DNA of 64,000 bases. Source: Marinobacter sp. S0848L (lineage in GTDB: Bacteria; Pseudomonadota; Gammaproteobacteria; Pseudomonadales; Oleiphilaceae). Numbering within the stretch: the stretch's first letter is position 1; each line of letters opens with the position of its first letter. Shown piece after piece: positions 37,557-52,036 of this stretch. Under the pieces are notes generated by a model. It did not search any database, was not told where the DNA came from, and saw nothing but the letters and a program-made list of their open reading frames with translations. The DNA lies in assembly GCF_023016065.1 (NCBI RefSeq), contig NZ_JALKAQ010000004.1, forward strand, positions 226,462 through 290,461, written 5' to 3'. The position numbers and the translations under genes are program-made.

Positions 37557-38471
37557 GCCCTCGACCGCCAGCACTGGCTTCATGTATGAAATCGGAGCAG
37601 TCGCTTCGTCTTCGAAAGTGACGACTTCCCACGATTCCTCTTCCGCCCTGAGCTTACGCAGCAGTTTGTTGTTCAAGTCGTGGCCAGATTTCACACCACG
37701 GAACTCACCAATCAAACTGTTGCCGAGCAGATAAAGATCCCCGATCGCGTCCAGCACTTTGTGCTTGACGAATTCATCGTCGTAGCGCAAACCGTCTTCG
37801 TTCAGGATTTTGTAGTCATCGACCACAATCGCATTATCGACACTACCACCGAGGGCCAGATTCATAGCTCGCAGTTTTTCGATATCGCGCATAAATCCGA
37901 AAGTACGGGCACGAGACACTTCCTTTACGAAGGACGTACTGGAGAAATCGACCGTTGCGGTTTGGGCGCGGCCCTTGAATACCGGGTGATCGAAATCAAT
38001 ACCAAAGCTGACCTTGAAGCCTTCGAACGGCAGGAAAGTGGCTTTCTTGCCATCTTCTTCAACTGTTACTTCCCGCTTGATACGGATGAAACGCTTGGCC
38101 GCTTCCTGTTCGGCAATGCCTGCTGACTGGAGCAGGAACACGAACGGACCAGCCGAGCCGTCCATAATCGGGACTTCAGCAGCGCTAAGCTCTACGTAAC
38201 AGTTATCGATTCCGAGACCAGCCATAGCAGACAGTAAGTGCTCTACTGTTGCCACACGCACACCGTCTTTTACCAGCGTCGTGGACAGCGTGGTCTCACC
38301 CACATTTTCCGCGCAGGCACGAATTTCGACTACCGGGTCGAGGTCCGTGCGCCGGAAAATAATTCCGGCATCGACCGGGGCCGGCTTCAGGGTCAGGTAA
38401 ACCTTTTCCCCTGAGTGCAGGCCAACACCGGTCGCGCGGATGGTGTTTTTGAGTGTGCGTTGTCTAATCAT
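37554..38471 (-). CDS. lpxC: UDP-3-O-acyl-N-acetylglucosamine deacetylase
   Basis: Zinc enzyme for the first committed step of lipid A synthesis, removing acetyl from UDP-3-O-acyl-GlcNAc in the cytoplasm. The 305 residues match E. coli exactly in length. The zinc ligands are H78 in [10 protein letters not shown] and the HKVLDAIGD motif near 237-245, which supplies His and Asp. Family elements [11 protein letters not shown] and the N-terminal [19 protein letters not shown] are clear. It follows ftsZ by 212 bases, long enough for its own promoter, as in other gammaproteobacteria. Confidence 0.98.
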   Translation of the reverse strand: MIRQRTLKNTIRATGVGLHSGEKVYLTLKPAPVDAGIIFRRTDLDPVVEIRACAENVGETTLSTTLVKDGVRVATVEHLLSAMAGLGIDNCYVELSAAEVPIMDGSAGPFVFLLQSAGIAEQEAAKRFIRIKREVTVEEDGKKATFLPFEGFKVSFGIDFDHPVFKGRAQTATVDFSSTSFVKEVSRARTFGFMRDIEKLRAMNLALGGSVDNAIVVDDYKILNEDGLRYDDEFVKHKVLDAIGDLYLLGNSLIGEFRGVKSGHDLNNKLLRKLRAEEESWEVVTFEDEATAPISYMKPVLAVEG

Positions 38472-38683
38472 CGGTCATTATTCCGTCACAAAAGAGCGAT
38501 ATTCTGAGCAAAAAACTGCCCGAAGAATATCAGAATTCAAGACTGAGCACCATTTAACCAACACAAGTTTAGTTAACTCGTGCAATAGCTTATGGCTATG
38601 ATCAACCAGCTCATCTTTGACAAAGGCTTACAACATTGCGCCCGTCAGAACGCTCGCCCAGTTGTCAGTATCAAGTCAGCCTA

Positions 38684-39841
38684 TCAGTCAGCCTGCCTAC
38701 GAAGGAATGCGGGAATATCGAGATAGTCCACGCCTTGTTCTTCGCTTTCTTTGCTCTGGTCCAGGGCTACGTTGCCTTGCGTTACCGCGCGACGACGCAG
38801 AATGGCCGGGCGATCCAACTGGTTGTAATCGGTTGTGCCATCCAGAGTGCGGGAGTTATCCACTACTTTGGTCGGCTTTTCGCGATCACCACCCAGCCCG
38901 GTCGCTACAACTGTAACCTTCAGCTCTTCTGTCATTTCCGGATCAATTACAGTACCTACAACCACTGTGGCCGATTCGGAGGCAAATTCGCGGATAATAT
39001 CACCCACTTCGGTGAACTCACCCAGATTCAGGTCCATGCCCGCAGTAATATTAACCAGAATACCTTTGGCACCCTGCAGGTTAACGTCTTCAAGAAGCGG
39101 GCTACGAACGGCGGCTTCAGCAGCTTCCTGAGCTCGGTTTTCACCGGTTGCACGAGCGGTACCCATCATGGCCATGCCCATCTCGGACATCACTGTCTTC
39201 ACGTCAGCAAAGTCGACGTTGATCATACCGTTACGGGTAATCAGATCAGCGATACCCTGAACAGCCCCCAGCAGAACGTCGTTCGCTGCTGCGAATGCGT
39301 CCAGAAGACTGGTCTTTTTACCCATGACCGCCAGCAGTTTTTCGTTCGGGATGGTGATCAACGAGTCCACGCTTTCTTCCAGCTCTTTCAGGCCGGATTC
39401 AGCGACGCTCATGCGCTTGCCACCTTCAAACTGAAACGGCTTGGTAACCACCGCCACTGTCAGAATACCCATTTCCCGGGCTACTTCGGCAACGATCGGA
39501 GCTGCTCCGGTTCCAGTACCGCCCCCCATACCCGCGGTAATGAACACCATGTCAGAGCCGCTCAGCGCCTCCGCGATACGGTCACGGTCTTCAAGCGCGG
39601 ACTGGCGCCCTACTTCCGGGTTTGCACCGGCGCCCAGCCCTTTGGTGATATTGCCACCCAACTGGATGATTTGACGTGCGTCCAGGTCTGTCAGTGCCTG
39701 GGCGTCTGTGTTGGCGCAAATAAACTCCACGCCTTCAATGTCGCTGTTAAGCATGTGGCGAACGGCGTTACCACCGCCACCGCCAACACCGACAACCTTA
39801 ATAACTGCGCTTTGTTGAACATTATCGACAAGTTCAAACAT
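38684..39841 (-). CDS. ftsZ: Cell division GTPase FtsZ
   Basis: Tubulin-like GTPase that forms the division ring. It has 385 residues. The GTP-binding tubulin signature is GGGTGTG (106-112), with the T7 loop in NVDFADVKTVM. The C-terminal peptide DYLDIPAFLRRQAD binds FtsA and ZipA and is complete. The linker (about 320-370) is short. The gene lies 99 bases downstream of ftsA at the end of the division cluster. Confidence 0.98.
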   Translation of the reverse strand: MFELVDNVQQSAVIKVVGVGGGGGNAVRHMLNSDIEGVEFICANTDAQALTDLDARQIIQLGGNITKGLGAGANPEVGRQSALEDRDRIAEALSGSDMVFITAGMGGGTGTGAAPIVAEVAREMGILTVAVVTKPFQFEGGKRMSVAESGLKELEESVDSLITIPNEKLLAVMGKKTSLLDAFAAANDVLLGAVQGIADLITRNGMINVDFADVKTVMSEMGMAMMGTARATGENRAQEAAEAAVRSPLLEDVNLQGAKGILVNITAGMDLNLGEFTEVGDIIREFASESATVVVGTVIDPEMTEELKVTVVATGLGGDREKPTKVVDNSRTLDGTTDYNQLDRPAILRRRAVTQGNVALDQSKESEEQGVDYLDIPAFLRRQAD

Positions 39842-39940
39842 ATCCCCTACTCCTTCGTGCTGTGTCCGATCTATCGAGACCGGTTATTTCATTGGTTTTG
39901 TATTTTCGAGAAACCTTCGTGCATTGCTTCCTGATTGCCG

Positions 39941-41176
39941 TCAGAACTGACCGGTAAACCAGGCTTTCATGCGCTCAATCAATGAGGGAGCATCCTCAGC
40001 TTTGAGCACAGGTGTCCGGCCAAGGTCCATTTGCCGGAAACCATGAATCAACAAACCAACGCCGGTGGCGTAAATCGGATTGTTGACCACCTCCGTCATG
40101 CCGGAAACCGCCTGCGGACAGGCCAGTCTTACCGGCATGTGGAAGATCTCTTCAGCCAGCTCAACCACCCCTTCCATGGTGGAGGAACCGCCTGTGATAA
40201 CGATGCCCGCCGGAATCATGTCTTCGAATCCGGAGCGGCGTAATTCGGACTGCACCAACGTGAACAGTTCTTCGTAGCGAGGCTCCACAACTTCCGCCAA
40301 CGCTTGTCGGGAAAGATCCCGCGGGGCCCGATCACCCACACTAGGCACTTTGATGGTGTCTTCAGCGCCGGCAAGCTGGGTCAGCGCGCAGGCGTATTTG
40401 ATTTTGATTTCTTCCGCGTTCTGTGTCGGGGTGCGCAGGGCCATGGCAATGTCATTGGTCACCTGATCCCCGGCGATGGGGATAACTGCGGTGTGGCGGA
40501 TAGCACCTCCGGTAAACACGGCGATGTCCGTGGTCCCGCCGCCCATATCCACAACGCAAACACCGAGCTCTTTCTCGTCTTCGGTCAGGATCGCGTGACT
40601 GGAGGCCAGCTGCTCGAGAATGATGTCATCCACTTCCAGCCCGCAGCGCTTCACGCACTTATCGATGTTCTGGGCCGCGTTGACCGCGCAGGTAACCAAA
40701 TGCACCTTGGCTTCCAGGCGAACGCCGGACATACCCATGGGCTCTTTGATGCCCTCCTGGTTATCGATGACAAATTCCTGCGGCAGAATGTGCAGTACTT
40801 TCTGGTCTGCAGGAATCGCGACGGCCTGGGCGGCATCGATCACCCGATCGATGTCGGCCTGAGTCACTTCACGGTCCCGGATGGCAACGATGCCGTGGGA
40901 GTTCAGACTCTTGATGTGGCTGCCGGCAATGCCCGCATACACCGAATGGATCCGGCAACCTGCCATCAGCTCGGCTTCTTCCACCGCCCGCTGAATGGCC
41001 TGCACGGTGACTTCAATGTTCACCACCACTCCGCGCTTGAGTCCGCGAGATGGGTGCGAGCCAATTCCGACGACTTCAATGGTTCCATCCATTTTGCGTT
41101 TGCCGACGATCGCAACCACCTTGGAGGTTCCGATATCCAGGCCGACAATCATGTTTTCCGTTTCAACCGATGACAT
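39941..41176 (-). CDS. ftsA: Cell division protein FtsA
   Basis: Actin-like ATPase that tethers FtsZ to the membrane and helps activate septal synthesis. It has 411 residues. Actin-fold motifs are GLDIGTSKVVAIVG near the start, VVDMGGGTTDIAVF, and GIVITGGSSTMEGVVEL. The SHS2 region carries GVVVNIEVTVQAIQRAVEEA. The C-terminal amphipathic helix, ending LIERMKAWFTGQF, is the membrane anchor. The ATG at 41176 follows GGTGA at five bases and matches the Pseudomonas start; another codon lies in frame at 41188. Confidence 0.97.
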   Translation of the reverse strand: MSSVETENMIVGLDIGTSKVVAIVGKRKMDGTIEVVGIGSHPSRGLKRGVVVNIEVTVQAIQRAVEEAELMAGCRIHSVYAGIAGSHIKSLNSHGIVAIRDREVTQADIDRVIDAAQAVAIPADQKVLHILPQEFVIDNQEGIKEPMGMSGVRLEAKVHLVTCAVNAAQNIDKCVKRCGLEVDDIILEQLASSHAILTEDEKELGVCVVDMGGGTTDIAVFTGGAIRHTAVIPIAGDQVTNDIAMALRTPTQNAEEIKIKYACALTQLAGAEDTIKVPSVGDRAPRDLSRQALAEVVEPRYEELFTLVQSELRRSGFEDMIPAGIVITGGSSTMEGVVELAEEIFHMPVRLACPQAVSGMTEVVNNPIYATGVGLLIHGFRQMDLGRTPVLKAEDAPSLIERMKAWFTGQF

Positions 41177-41212
41177 GTGATTCACCAAACCCCAAGTTCG
41201 TAATAATCGTTA

Positions 41213-44452
<3,240 letters not shown>

Positions 44453-44460
<8 letters not shown>

Positions 44461-45538
44461 TGGCGGCCTCCAGACAGTAATTCACAACTCTCTCCGTTGC
44501 ATCAGGACGCGCCAGCGAACGGGCGGCCTGTGCCATATTAAGAATACGTTCGCGGTTACCCGCCAAATCCTTCAGGGTGTCAGCCAAGACTTCCGGCGTC
44601 AGTTGAGACTGTGGCACCAGTATGGCGGCACCGGCCGTCACCATGTGTTGGCCATTGCGGGTTTGATGATCATCAACAGCGTGCGGAAAAGGCACCAGTA
44701 ACGCGCCGACACCCGCTGCGCACAACTCAGAAACGGTCAGCGCGCCCGCTCGGCAGATGACAAGATCTGCCCACTCATAAGCTTCCGCCATGTCGCGAAT
44801 AAACGGCTCAACACTGGCATTAACACCTGCCTCTGCGTATGCTTCGCGCGCGGCCTCTGCATTTTTTTCACCACACTGATGGCGCACTTCCGGCCGTTCG
44901 CTTTCAGGCAAGGTTGCCAGCGCCTTCGGCAATTGCTGGTTAAACACCTGTGCGCCCAAGCTGCCGCCAACCACGAGAATTCGGGTTGGCGTGGTTCGAC
45001 CTTCAAATCTTTGCGCCGGTTCCGGCAGCGTCACCAGATCTTTACGCACCGGGTTACCGGTACAGCGCGTTACCGTCTTATCACCGAAACTGCCGGGGAA
45101 GGCTTCCAAAACGGTGCTGGCGAAGCGCGTTAACAGGCGGTTGGTCATGCCAGCAATCGCATTCTGCTCGTGGATAATCAGCGGTTTGCGCAACAACCAG
45201 GCAGCTACCCCACCCGGCCCGGTCACAAACCCACCCATTCCGACAACGCAGTCAGGGTTGATTTTGCGTAGCAGGGTGTAGGCTTCCCCAAGCGCTCGCA
45301 TCAAGCGGAACGGAGCCAGCACTAACGCCAGCTTGCCCTTACCCCTCAGGCCCTTAATGCGAATCAACGACAACGGTATTTCGGTTTCGCCAATCAATCG
45401 CTCTTCCATGCCACCTTTGGCACCCAGCCAATGCACTTCATGGCCTTGCTCCTGCAACGCCCGAGCCGTGGCCAGTGCCGGGAATACGTGGCCGCCGGTG
45501 CCACCGGCCATCATCAGGAAGCGACGAGGACTAGTCAT
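44453..45538 (-). CDS. murG: UDP-GlcNAc: lipid I N-acetylglucosaminyltransferase
   Basis: Membrane-associated GT-B glycosyltransferase that converts lipid I to lipid II at the inner face of the cytoplasmic membrane. It has 361 residues. The N-terminal glycine motif is [16 protein letters not shown] (10-25), the second G loop is [13 protein letters not shown], and the donor-binding region is [15 protein letters not shown]. The ATG overlaps the ftsW stop by 8 bases (ATGACTAG), with AAGGAGG upstream. The order ftsW-murG-murC is that of the standard cluster. Confidence 0.97.
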
Positions 45539-46730
45539 AAACCGCGCCTCCTTTAACTTTCCGGGCAGGTTTGTCTGCCGCCATTTTCTCTTTATCCAGA
45601 CGTTCCATTTCGACCCGGGCGATAATGCCCAGCCCCACGCAAGTCACCAACAAACTGGAACCACCGTAGCTGACCAGGGGCAGTGTCAGCCCTTTGGTTG
45701 GCAGAAGGCCGGTTGTTACACACATGTTGATGGCCGCCTGCAAACCAACCAGCAATGAAATGCCATAGCTGAAACAAGCACCAAACGGCATACCGCTTCG
45801 CTCGGCCCGTCGGCCGATCACGAAACCGCTCACCACCAAAGCTGTAAACAGGGCCACCACAATCAGCGCCCCAATCAGCCCGAACTCTTCAGCGATGATG
45901 GCGAAGATGAAATCGGTGTGGGCTTCCGGCAGAAAGAACAGTTTCTGAACCGAGTTACCTAACCCCACGCCCGTCCACTCGCCACGCCCGAAGGCAATCA
46001 AAGACTGGGTCAGCTGATAGCCACTATCGAATTGGTCTTTCCACGGGTCCAGATAGCTGACCACCCGCTTCAAGCGGTAAGGGGCACTAACAACCAGAAT
46101 GGTTCCTGCCACCACCATCAACCCGATCAACGGCAAGAACCGTGTGAGCCGAACGCCGCTGAGAAAGATCACGCCGGCTGCGGCGGCGCTCAATACCACC
46201 GAGGCGCCAAAATCCGGCTCAATCATCAACAGGCCAACCGCCAGCCCCAAAACAATCAATGGCCGGAAGAAGCCCGACCAGTCGTTCAACAAGGCTTCCC
46301 GGCGACGCACCACGTAACCCGAGAGGTAGGCGATCAAGCACAGCTTGGCCACTTCGGACACTTGCACGTTAAAGAAAAACACCGGTATCCAGCGGGTAGA
46401 CCCGTTAACGGTGCGACCCAGCGGGGTCAGCACCAGAACCAGAACCAACAAACCGATACCCAACAACAGCCAGCCACTGCGCTCCCACCAGGAAACCGGG
46501 ATATTCACGGCCACCAAAGCAGCCAGGCAGCCCAGCATGGCGAAAATCACTTGTCGTACCACGTAGTGGTAGCTGTTCCCCATTGTGGCTGCCGCCACGT
46601 CCATCGAGGCGGATGAAATCATCACCATGCCGATAACCAGCAAAGCCACAGAGGTCAGCACTAAAACGGCCAGCGGCTGAACCTCAATTGCCTTGGTCTG
46701 GAGCTGCGGAACGCGGGCTGCTACTTGCAT
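45531..46730 (-). CDS. ftsW: Lipid II polymerase FtsW (SEDS family)
   Basis: Septal glycan polymerase and partner of PBP3. It has 399 residues and about ten membrane segments. SEDS hallmarks are LPEAHTDFIFAIIAEEFGL and the final PLVSYGGSSL. The ATG at 46730 gives a one-base TGATG overlap with murD; the GTG just before it at 46733 would give a 4-base overlap. RodA, encoded at 3071-4216, is its elongation counterpart in the same window. Confidence 0.97.
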   Translation of the reverse strand: MQVAARVPQLQTKAIEVQPLAVLVLTSVALLVIGMVMISSASMDVAAATMGNSYHYVVRQVIFAMLGCLAALVAVNIPVSWWERSGWLLLGIGLLVLVLVLTPLGRTVNGSTRWIPVFFFNVQVSEVAKLCLIAYLSGYVVRRREALLNDWSGFFRPLIVLGLAVGLLMIEPDFGASVVLSAAAAGVIFLSGVRLTRFLPLIGLMVVAGTILVVSAPYRLKRVVSYLDPWKDQFDSGYQLTQSLIAFGRGEWTGVGLGNSVQKLFFLPEAHTDFIFAIIAEEFGLIGALIVVALFTALVVSGFVIGRRAERSGMPFGACFSYGISLLVGLQAAINMCVTTGLLPTKGLTLPLVSYGGSSLLVTCVGLGIIARVEMERLDKEKMAADKPARKVKGGAVYD

Positions 46731-48070
46731 CACAGCTCCTCCACAAGCGTGCGGAACTGATCGCCACGGTCATTATAATCTTTGAACATGTCGAAACTGG
46801 CACACGCCGGGGACAACAATACCCGGTCGCCCGCACAAGCCACGTCCCGGGCTTTGGCAATCGCTTGCTTGAACGACTCTGCAGGAATCTTTTCAACGCT
46901 TTGGCCAAGCACTTCGGAAATGGTGTTTGCGTCTCGGCCAATCAACACAACCGCCCGACACAAGCGCTGAACCGGGGCTGCCAAAGTTGCAAAATCAGCA
47001 CCTTTCCCCTCACCGCCGACGATCAAAACCAGTTTGCCGTGATCCGGTGCCAAACTTTCAATGGCAGCGACGGTTGCGCCCACGTTGGTGCCTTTGGAGT
47101 CGTTGATGTAATCAACGCCGTCCAGATTCCGGACAAACTCGCAGCGATGCGGCAAGCCACGAAACTCCCGAGCCACATCCAGCATGACCGGCATCGGCAG
47201 TCCGGCAGCGTGACCAAGCGCCAACGCAGCCATCACATTGCTGATGTTATGGCGCCCCATCAGCTTCAATTCGCTGGCGAGCAGCACGTTATCAAAGCCA
47301 AAGGTAATCCAGGTGCCTTGGTCGTCGTCCCGCGTACTGAAGGTATCGGGGTTAACCCGATTGAAGCCAAAGCACAGAAAGCGCAGGTTATCTCGCGCCA
47401 TTGGCGTGCTCAGCGCATCATCAAGATTAACAATGGCGTTCTTGCAGCCCCGATACACCCGTTGTTTGGCCTGAAAATACGCCATTTTGTCCGGGTAACG
47501 GTCCATGTGGTCGTCACTGACGTTCAGCACCGTCGCCGCCACAGCATTGAGAGTGTCCGTGGTTTCCAGTTGGAAACTCGAAACCTCAAGGATATACAGA
47601 TCCGCACCCTGCCCCAGCAAATCCAAAGCAGGGGTGCCGATATTGCCACCCACTTGCACGTTTCGCCCGGCCGCTTTCGCCATTTCGCCCAGTAAGGTAG
47701 TTACGGTGGTTTTCCCGTTAGATCCCGTAATGGCAACGACAGGCGCATCAGCGGCCTCGGCAAACAGATCAATATCACCGCGAACCAGTGCGCCGTTCTT
47801 GGCAGCCGCGTCAATGGCCGGATCAGTGATGCTGATACCAGGGCTGACGACAAGCTCGCTGAACTGAGCAAACAGATCGGGGTCGAACGCTCCAAGGTGC
47901 ACAGTCACTTCAGGCCAGCCCTCTTTCAGCTCGTTCAGCCCAGGCGGGTTAGCGCGACTATCAGCCACGGTCACCGACCGGCCTTGCTCGGATAAATAAC
48001 GCACACACGAGAGCCCGGTTTTCCCGAGACCTACGATCAGTGTGCGACGATCCGAAACAATGACACTCAT
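46730..48070 (-). CDS. murD: UDP-N-acetylmuramoyl-L-alanine--D-glutamate ligase
   Basis: Adds D-glutamate to the growing UDP-MurNAc peptide. It has 446 residues. The N-terminal domain begins LIVGLGKTGLSCVRYL, the ATP loop is GSNGKTT (116-122), and the C-terminal part has YINDSKGTNVGAT, a MurD marker, and VLLSPACASFDMFKDYNDRG, the usual MurD ending. It begins 15 bases after the mraY stop. Confidence 0.97.
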   Translation of the reverse strand: MSVIVSDRRTLIVGLGKTGLSCVRYLSEQGRSVTVADSRANPPGLNELKEGWPEVTVHLGAFDPDLFAQFSELVVSPGISITDPAIDAAAKNGALVRGDIDLFAEAADAPVVAITGSNGKTTVTTLLGEMAKAAGRNVQVGGNIGTPALDLLGQGADLYILEVSSFQLETTDTLNAVAATVLNVSDDHMDRYPDKMAYFQAKQRVYRGCKNAIVNLDDALSTPMARDNLRFLCFGFNRVNPDTFSTRDDDQGTWITFGFDNVLLASELKLMGRHNISNVMAALALGHAAGLPMPVMLDVAREFRGLPHRCEFVRNLDGVDYINDSKGTNVGATVAAIESLAPDHGKLVLIVGGEGKGADFATLAAPVQRLCRAVVLIGRDANTISEVLGQSVEKIPAESFKQAIAKARDVACAGDRVLLSPACASFDMFKDYNDRGDQFRTLVEEL

Positions 48071-48085
48071 AGCGACGTAGATTTC

Positions 48086-49171
48086 CTATCGAAGTTTCAG
48101 GCTGGCCAGGCCAACCAGTACAAGAACCACAGTAATCACCCAGAACCGCACGATAACTCGCGGCTCTGGCCAACCTTTCAGTTCAAAATGGTGATGCAAC
48201 GGTGCCATGCGGAAGATCCGGCGTCCGGTCAGGCGGAACGAAGCCACCTGCAGGATGACCGAAACGGTTTCCATCACGAACACACCGCCCATAATGAACA
48301 GAACAATTTCCTGGCGGACGATAACGGCAACCACGCCCAAAGCCGCGCCCAGAGCCAGCGCGCCCACGTCCCCCATAAACACCTGGGCGGGATAGGTGTT
48401 AAACCACAAGAACCCGAGGCCCGCGCCTACCAGGGCGCAACAGAACACGATGAGTTCACCGGTACCCGGGAGGTGTGGAATCAACAGATAATTGGCGAAT
48501 TCAGCGTGCCCGGACACGTAAGCGAAGATGGCAAGCGCACCGGCAACCATCACCGTGGGCATGATCGCCAGCCCATCCAGACCATCGGTCAGGTTCACAG
48601 CGTTGCTGCTGCCGACAATCACAAAGTAAGTGAGCAGAATGAACAGAACAGGCCCCAACGTCAGGGACACGTTTTTCAGAAACGGCAGGTACAGGGAGGT
48701 TTCCTGCGGCAGGGTCGAGGTTGCATACAAAACCACCGCAGCAGCCGCGCCGATGACCGACTGCCAGAAGTACTTCCAGCGCCCGGGCAAACCACGGGGA
48801 TTGCGCTCAACCACTTTGCGATAGTCATCGACCCAGCCGATTGCACCGAACAAAATGGTAACCAGTAACACGGTCCAGACATAGCGGTTACTCAGGTCTG
48901 CCCACAACAACGTTGAAATGGCGATAGCCACAAGAATCAGGGCACCACCCATGGTGGGCGTACCAGCCTTGCTCAGATGGGTCTGAGGGCCGTCATCCCG
49001 AACCGCCTGCCCAATCTGATACTGGCTGAGTTTGCGGATCATCAGCGGGCCGATCATCAGGGAAATCAGGAGCGCCGTCAGCACTCCGAAAATAGCGCGC
49101 ACGGTCAGGTACTGAAACACCGTCAGCGCAGAAAAATATTGAGATAAAACCTCTGTTAACCAGAGCAGCAT
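48086..49171 (-). CDS. mraY: Phospho-N-acetylmuramoyl-pentapeptide-transferase
   Basis: Integral membrane enzyme that transfers phospho-MurNAc-pentapeptide to undecaprenyl phosphate, giving lipid I. It has 361 residues and about ten membrane segments. Conserved cytoplasmic motifs are [19 protein letters not shown] and [13 protein letters not shown]; the aspartates of IGWVDDYRK contribute to the active site. It overlaps the murF 3' end by 16 bases, the longest overlap in the cluster. Confidence 0.98.
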   Translation of the reverse strand: MLLWLTEVLSQYFSALTVFQYLTVRAIFGVLTALLISLMIGPLMIRKLSQYQIGQAVRDDGPQTHLSKAGTPTMGGALILVAIAISTLLWADLSNRYVWTVLLVTILFGAIGWVDDYRKVVERNPRGLPGRWKYFWQSVIGAAAAVVLYATSTLPQETSLYLPFLKNVSLTLGPVLFILLTYFVIVGSSNAVNLTDGLDGLAIMPTVMVAGALAIFAYVSGHAEFANYLLIPHLPGTGELIVFCCALVGAGLGFLWFNTYPAQVFMGDVGALALGAALGVVAVIVRQEIVLFIMGGVFVMETVSVILQVASFRLTGRRIFRMAPLHHHFELKGWPEPRVIVRFWVITVVLVLVGLASLKLR

Positions 49172-50553
49172 GCGTTTTTCACCTTTGTCTGCATTCCCTC
49201 CACCACACGATCCATGGCGGAACTTCGAGAACCTTTAGCCAGCACCACCATGGCACCCTGACGGCCATCAACGATGGCATTCACAGCTTGCTCATGGGTC
49301 TGGAATTGTTCAGCACCTTGCCCGTAGCCTTTGGCGTAGCCGTCACAACCCGGCCCCACCAGCAGCAAACGTTCAATACCTTTTTCTTTGGCGTGAGCCC
49401 CGATCTCGGCATGCAGGTCATCGCCCTGCCCACCCAGTTCGGCCATCGCGCCCAATACAGCTACTCGCTGCCCCGGATAACCAGCAAGCACATCAATCGC
49501 AGCTTTCATGGAAGCCGGATTCGCGTTGTAACTGTCATCAATGATGGTGAAACCCGGCGCAGGCTCAAACACCAGCAAGCGCCCCTTGACGGCTTGAACG
49601 CCGCTTAGCCCTTGCACAAGCTGTTCATCGGTTGCGCCCAATTCGCGACACGCGACAATGGCGCACAAGGCGTTACTGACATTGTGTTCACCCACCAACG
49701 GCAGGGTGAATTCACAGCCCCAACCATCAGGACCTTCCGCTTTAACAACCATGGTTTGATCGGACGCGACCTGAGCTTCTGCCCGATAATCGGCTTGCGG
49801 GTGTCTCATCCGCGACACACTCACGACCCGGCGCGCGCCGGCCCGCTCCAACCACTGATCATATGCAGGGTCATCCCGGTTGAGCACAACTAAACCCTGC
49901 TCAGCGACACCATCAATGATCTCGCCTTTCGCTTTGATAATGTTCTGATAACTGCCAAAACCTTCGAGGTGCGCCTGACCGGCATTGGTCAGAATCACTA
50001 CGTGCGGGCGCACAATGGCCACCGTATGGGCGATTTCTCCCAAGCCGCTGGCACCCAGTTCAACCGCTCCGTACTGATGTTCCGGCGCCAACCGGAACAT
50101 CGTTAATGGCACACCGATGTGGTTGTTCAGGTTACCTTCAGTCGCCAGCACTTCGCCCACCTGTTCGAGGATGGCTGCGGTTAGCTGGCGCACGGTTGTC
50201 TTGCCACTACTGCCGGTAATGGCCACCAAGCGCGCCTTGCTTTCATTGCGATTACCCGCTGCCAACACCGCAAGCGCATTAACCGTGTCATCGACCACCA
50301 GCTGTGGGAACGGAACCGACTCGTCGGCGGTATCGACCACGGCTGCAACGGCCCCTTGCGAACGGGCCTGTTCCAGGAACTTATGGCCATCAAAGCGTTC
50401 GCCGCGCAGAGCCACGAACAGCTGCCCGCCACCAACCGAACGGGTATCGGTTGACACGCCGTTAAACTGCAGCGTTCCTGCATCAACCGGCTTACCCGCA
50501 AGCGATGCACCTAGCCAGGACTGGGCTTCCGCCAGCGAAAAGGCGCGCATCAT
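49156..50553 (-). CDS. murF: UDP-MurNAc-tripeptide--D-alanyl-D-alanine ligase
   Basis: Attaches the D-Ala-D-Ala dipeptide to complete UDP-MurNAc-pentapeptide. It has 465 residues. The N-terminal domain carries GVSTDTRSV, the ATP loop is GSSGKTT (114-120), and the C-terminal domain has [15 protein letters not shown], a MurF marker. Two ATG codons (50553 and 50550) follow GGAGGT, and both overlap the murE stop; the first gives ATGA. Confidence 0.97.
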   Translation of the reverse strand: MMRAFSLAEAQSWLGASLAGKPVDAGTLQFNGVSTDTRSVGGGQLFVALRGERFDGHKFLEQARSQGAVAAVVDTADESVPFPQLVVDDTVNALAVLAAGNRNESKARLVAITGSSGKTTVRQLTAAILEQVGEVLATEGNLNNHIGVPLTMFRLAPEHQYGAVELGASGLGEIAHTVAIVRPHVVILTNAGQAHLEGFGSYQNIIKAKGEIIDGVAEQGLVVLNRDDPAYDQWLERAGARRVVSVSRMRHPQADYRAEAQVASDQTMVVKAEGPDGWGCEFTLPLVGEHNVSNALCAIVACRELGATDEQLVQGLSGVQAVKGRLLVFEPAPGFTIIDDSYNANPASMKAAIDVLAGYPGQRVAVLGAMAELGGQGDDLHAEIGAHAKEKGIERLLLVGPGCDGYAKGYGQGAEQFQTHEQAVNAIVDGRQGAMVVLAKGSRSSAMDRVVEGMQTKVKNACCSG

Positions 50554-52034
50554 GCCACACCTCCATTAAGGCGCAACTGTTTCTGCACCTGCTCGGCATC
50601 ACTGAACGGATTCTTTTTGCCCGCCACTTCCTGCCAGGTTTCGTGCCCTTTGCCGGCAACCAATACCAAGTCTTTCGGCCCCGCAATGGCCACAGCTTCA
50701 GCAATAGCTGCCGCCCGGTCATGAATGACCTGATATTCGGTGCCTTCGGAGAAACCTTTCTCGATGTCTTTGGCGATTTGCCCCGGGCTCTCTGACCTCG
50801 GGTTGTCATCCGTTACGATGATCACATCCGCTCGTTTTTGCGCTTCAGCCGCCATTTCGGGACGCTTGCCCGGATCGCGATCGCCGCCGCAACCGAATAC
50901 GCAGATCAGTTTTCCTTCCGCGTGGGGACGCAGAGCCGCCAACGCGTTCGCCAGCGCATCTGGCGTGTGTGCGTAATCAACCACCACACAACGGCCATCT
51001 GCCCCCGTATACTTTTCCAGCCGGCCCGCCGGCGGTACCAATCTGGAGCAGGCATCTACGGCACGATCCACCGGAACCCCCAGCGTTAACACCGTAGCCA
51101 TGGCTGCCAGAACATTGCTCGCGTTGAAACTCCCCAACAACGGCACTTCCAATATAAACTCGCCCCATAGGCCATCGACCGTGGCGCGAAAGCCCGAAGC
51201 AGTCGGAGTAAATTCTTTCAGCCAAAGCTCTGTCTGGGCTTCATGCAGGCTGTAACGCACCCGATCACACAACCCTTCTGTCTGTTCGTATAACTGGCGC
51301 CCGAACGGGTCGTCGAAATTAATCACAGAGAAGTGCAACTCTTCGCGGCGGAACAAGCGCGCTTTAGCCTCGCCATAGGCTTCCATGGTGCCGTGATAAT
51401 CCAAGTGATCCCGGGTCAGGTTGGTAAAGACCGCCCCGGTCATGGCAACTTTATCAATACGCCCTTGCGCCAACGCATGGGAAGACACTTCCATAACCGC
51501 GGCGCGACCACCGTCACCACGAATCTGGTGCAGTACCCGATTTACCTGAACAACATCCGGCGTGGTGTGGCTTGCCGGCTGCAAACGGCCGGGCATGCCG
51601 TACCCAAGAGTCCCAAGCACGCCGCAGGGCGTACCCGCCTCTTGTAGCAGCGCCGAAATATATTGAGTGACCGACGTTTTCCCGTTGGTGCCCGTTACAC
51701 CCACCACCCGTAAATGCCGTGAGGGATGCTCAAAAAAGCGCGTGGCGATGCGGCCCATTTGGTTTCGTAAACCAACAATCGGAACAATCAGTGCGCCCTG
51801 GCGCTCATGGCATTCTTGCGGAATTTTTGCTTCCAACAAAACCGCAGTGGCGCCGGCCGAGATCGCCTGATCCAAGTAGGCATCTGCCGGAGTGGTTGCG
51901 CCAGACAAGGCAATGAATGCGTCACCGGACGTAACCTTTCGGCTGTCCGTTTGCAGGCCATGAATCGTGACATCAAAGACAGAAGGCACATCCACAATGC
52001 CTTGCAGCAGATTACTGATCGACGTGATGCACAT
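50550..52034 (-). CDS. murE: UDP-MurNAc-L-Ala-D-Glu--meso-diaminopimelate ligase
   Basis: Adds the third residue of the stem peptide. It has 494 residues (495 in E. coli). The ATP loop is GTNGKTS (115-121). The motif DNPR in VTDDNPRSESP is the signature of enzymes that use meso-diaminopimelate rather than lysine, which fits a Gram-negative. The central VMEVSSHAL and VVDYAHTPDALANAL are typical. It lies 2 bases after the ftsI stop. Confidence 0.97.
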   Translation of the reverse strand: MCITSISNLLQGIVDVPSVFDVTIHGLQTDSRKVTSGDAFIALSGATTPADAYLDQAISAGATAVLLEAKIPQECHERQGALIVPIVGLRNQMGRIATRFFEHPSRHLRVVGVTGTNGKTSVTQYISALLQEAGTPCGVLGTLGYGMPGRLQPASHTTPDVVQVNRVLHQIRGDGGRAAVMEVSSHALAQGRIDKVAMTGAVFTNLTRDHLDYHGTMEAYGEAKARLFRREELHFSVINFDDPFGRQLYEQTEGLCDRVRYSLHEAQTELWLKEFTPTASGFRATVDGLWGEFILEVPLLGSFNASNVLAAMATVLTLGVPVDRAVDACSRLVPPAGRLEKYTGADGRCVVVDYAHTPDALANALAALRPHAEGKLICVFGCGGDRDPGKRPEMAAEAQKRADVIIVTDDNPRSESPGQIAKDIEKGFSEGTEYQVIHDRAAAIAEAVAIAGPKDLVLVAGKGHETWQEVAGKKNPFSDAEQVQKQLRLNGGVA

Positions 52035-52036
52035 AG

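Noticed and set aside
38636-39934. Long open frame on the plus strand opposite ftsZ (over 400 codons)
   Set aside because: It lies entirely antisense to ftsZ, has low-complexity His/Gln-rich composition, no ribosome site and no family resemblance.
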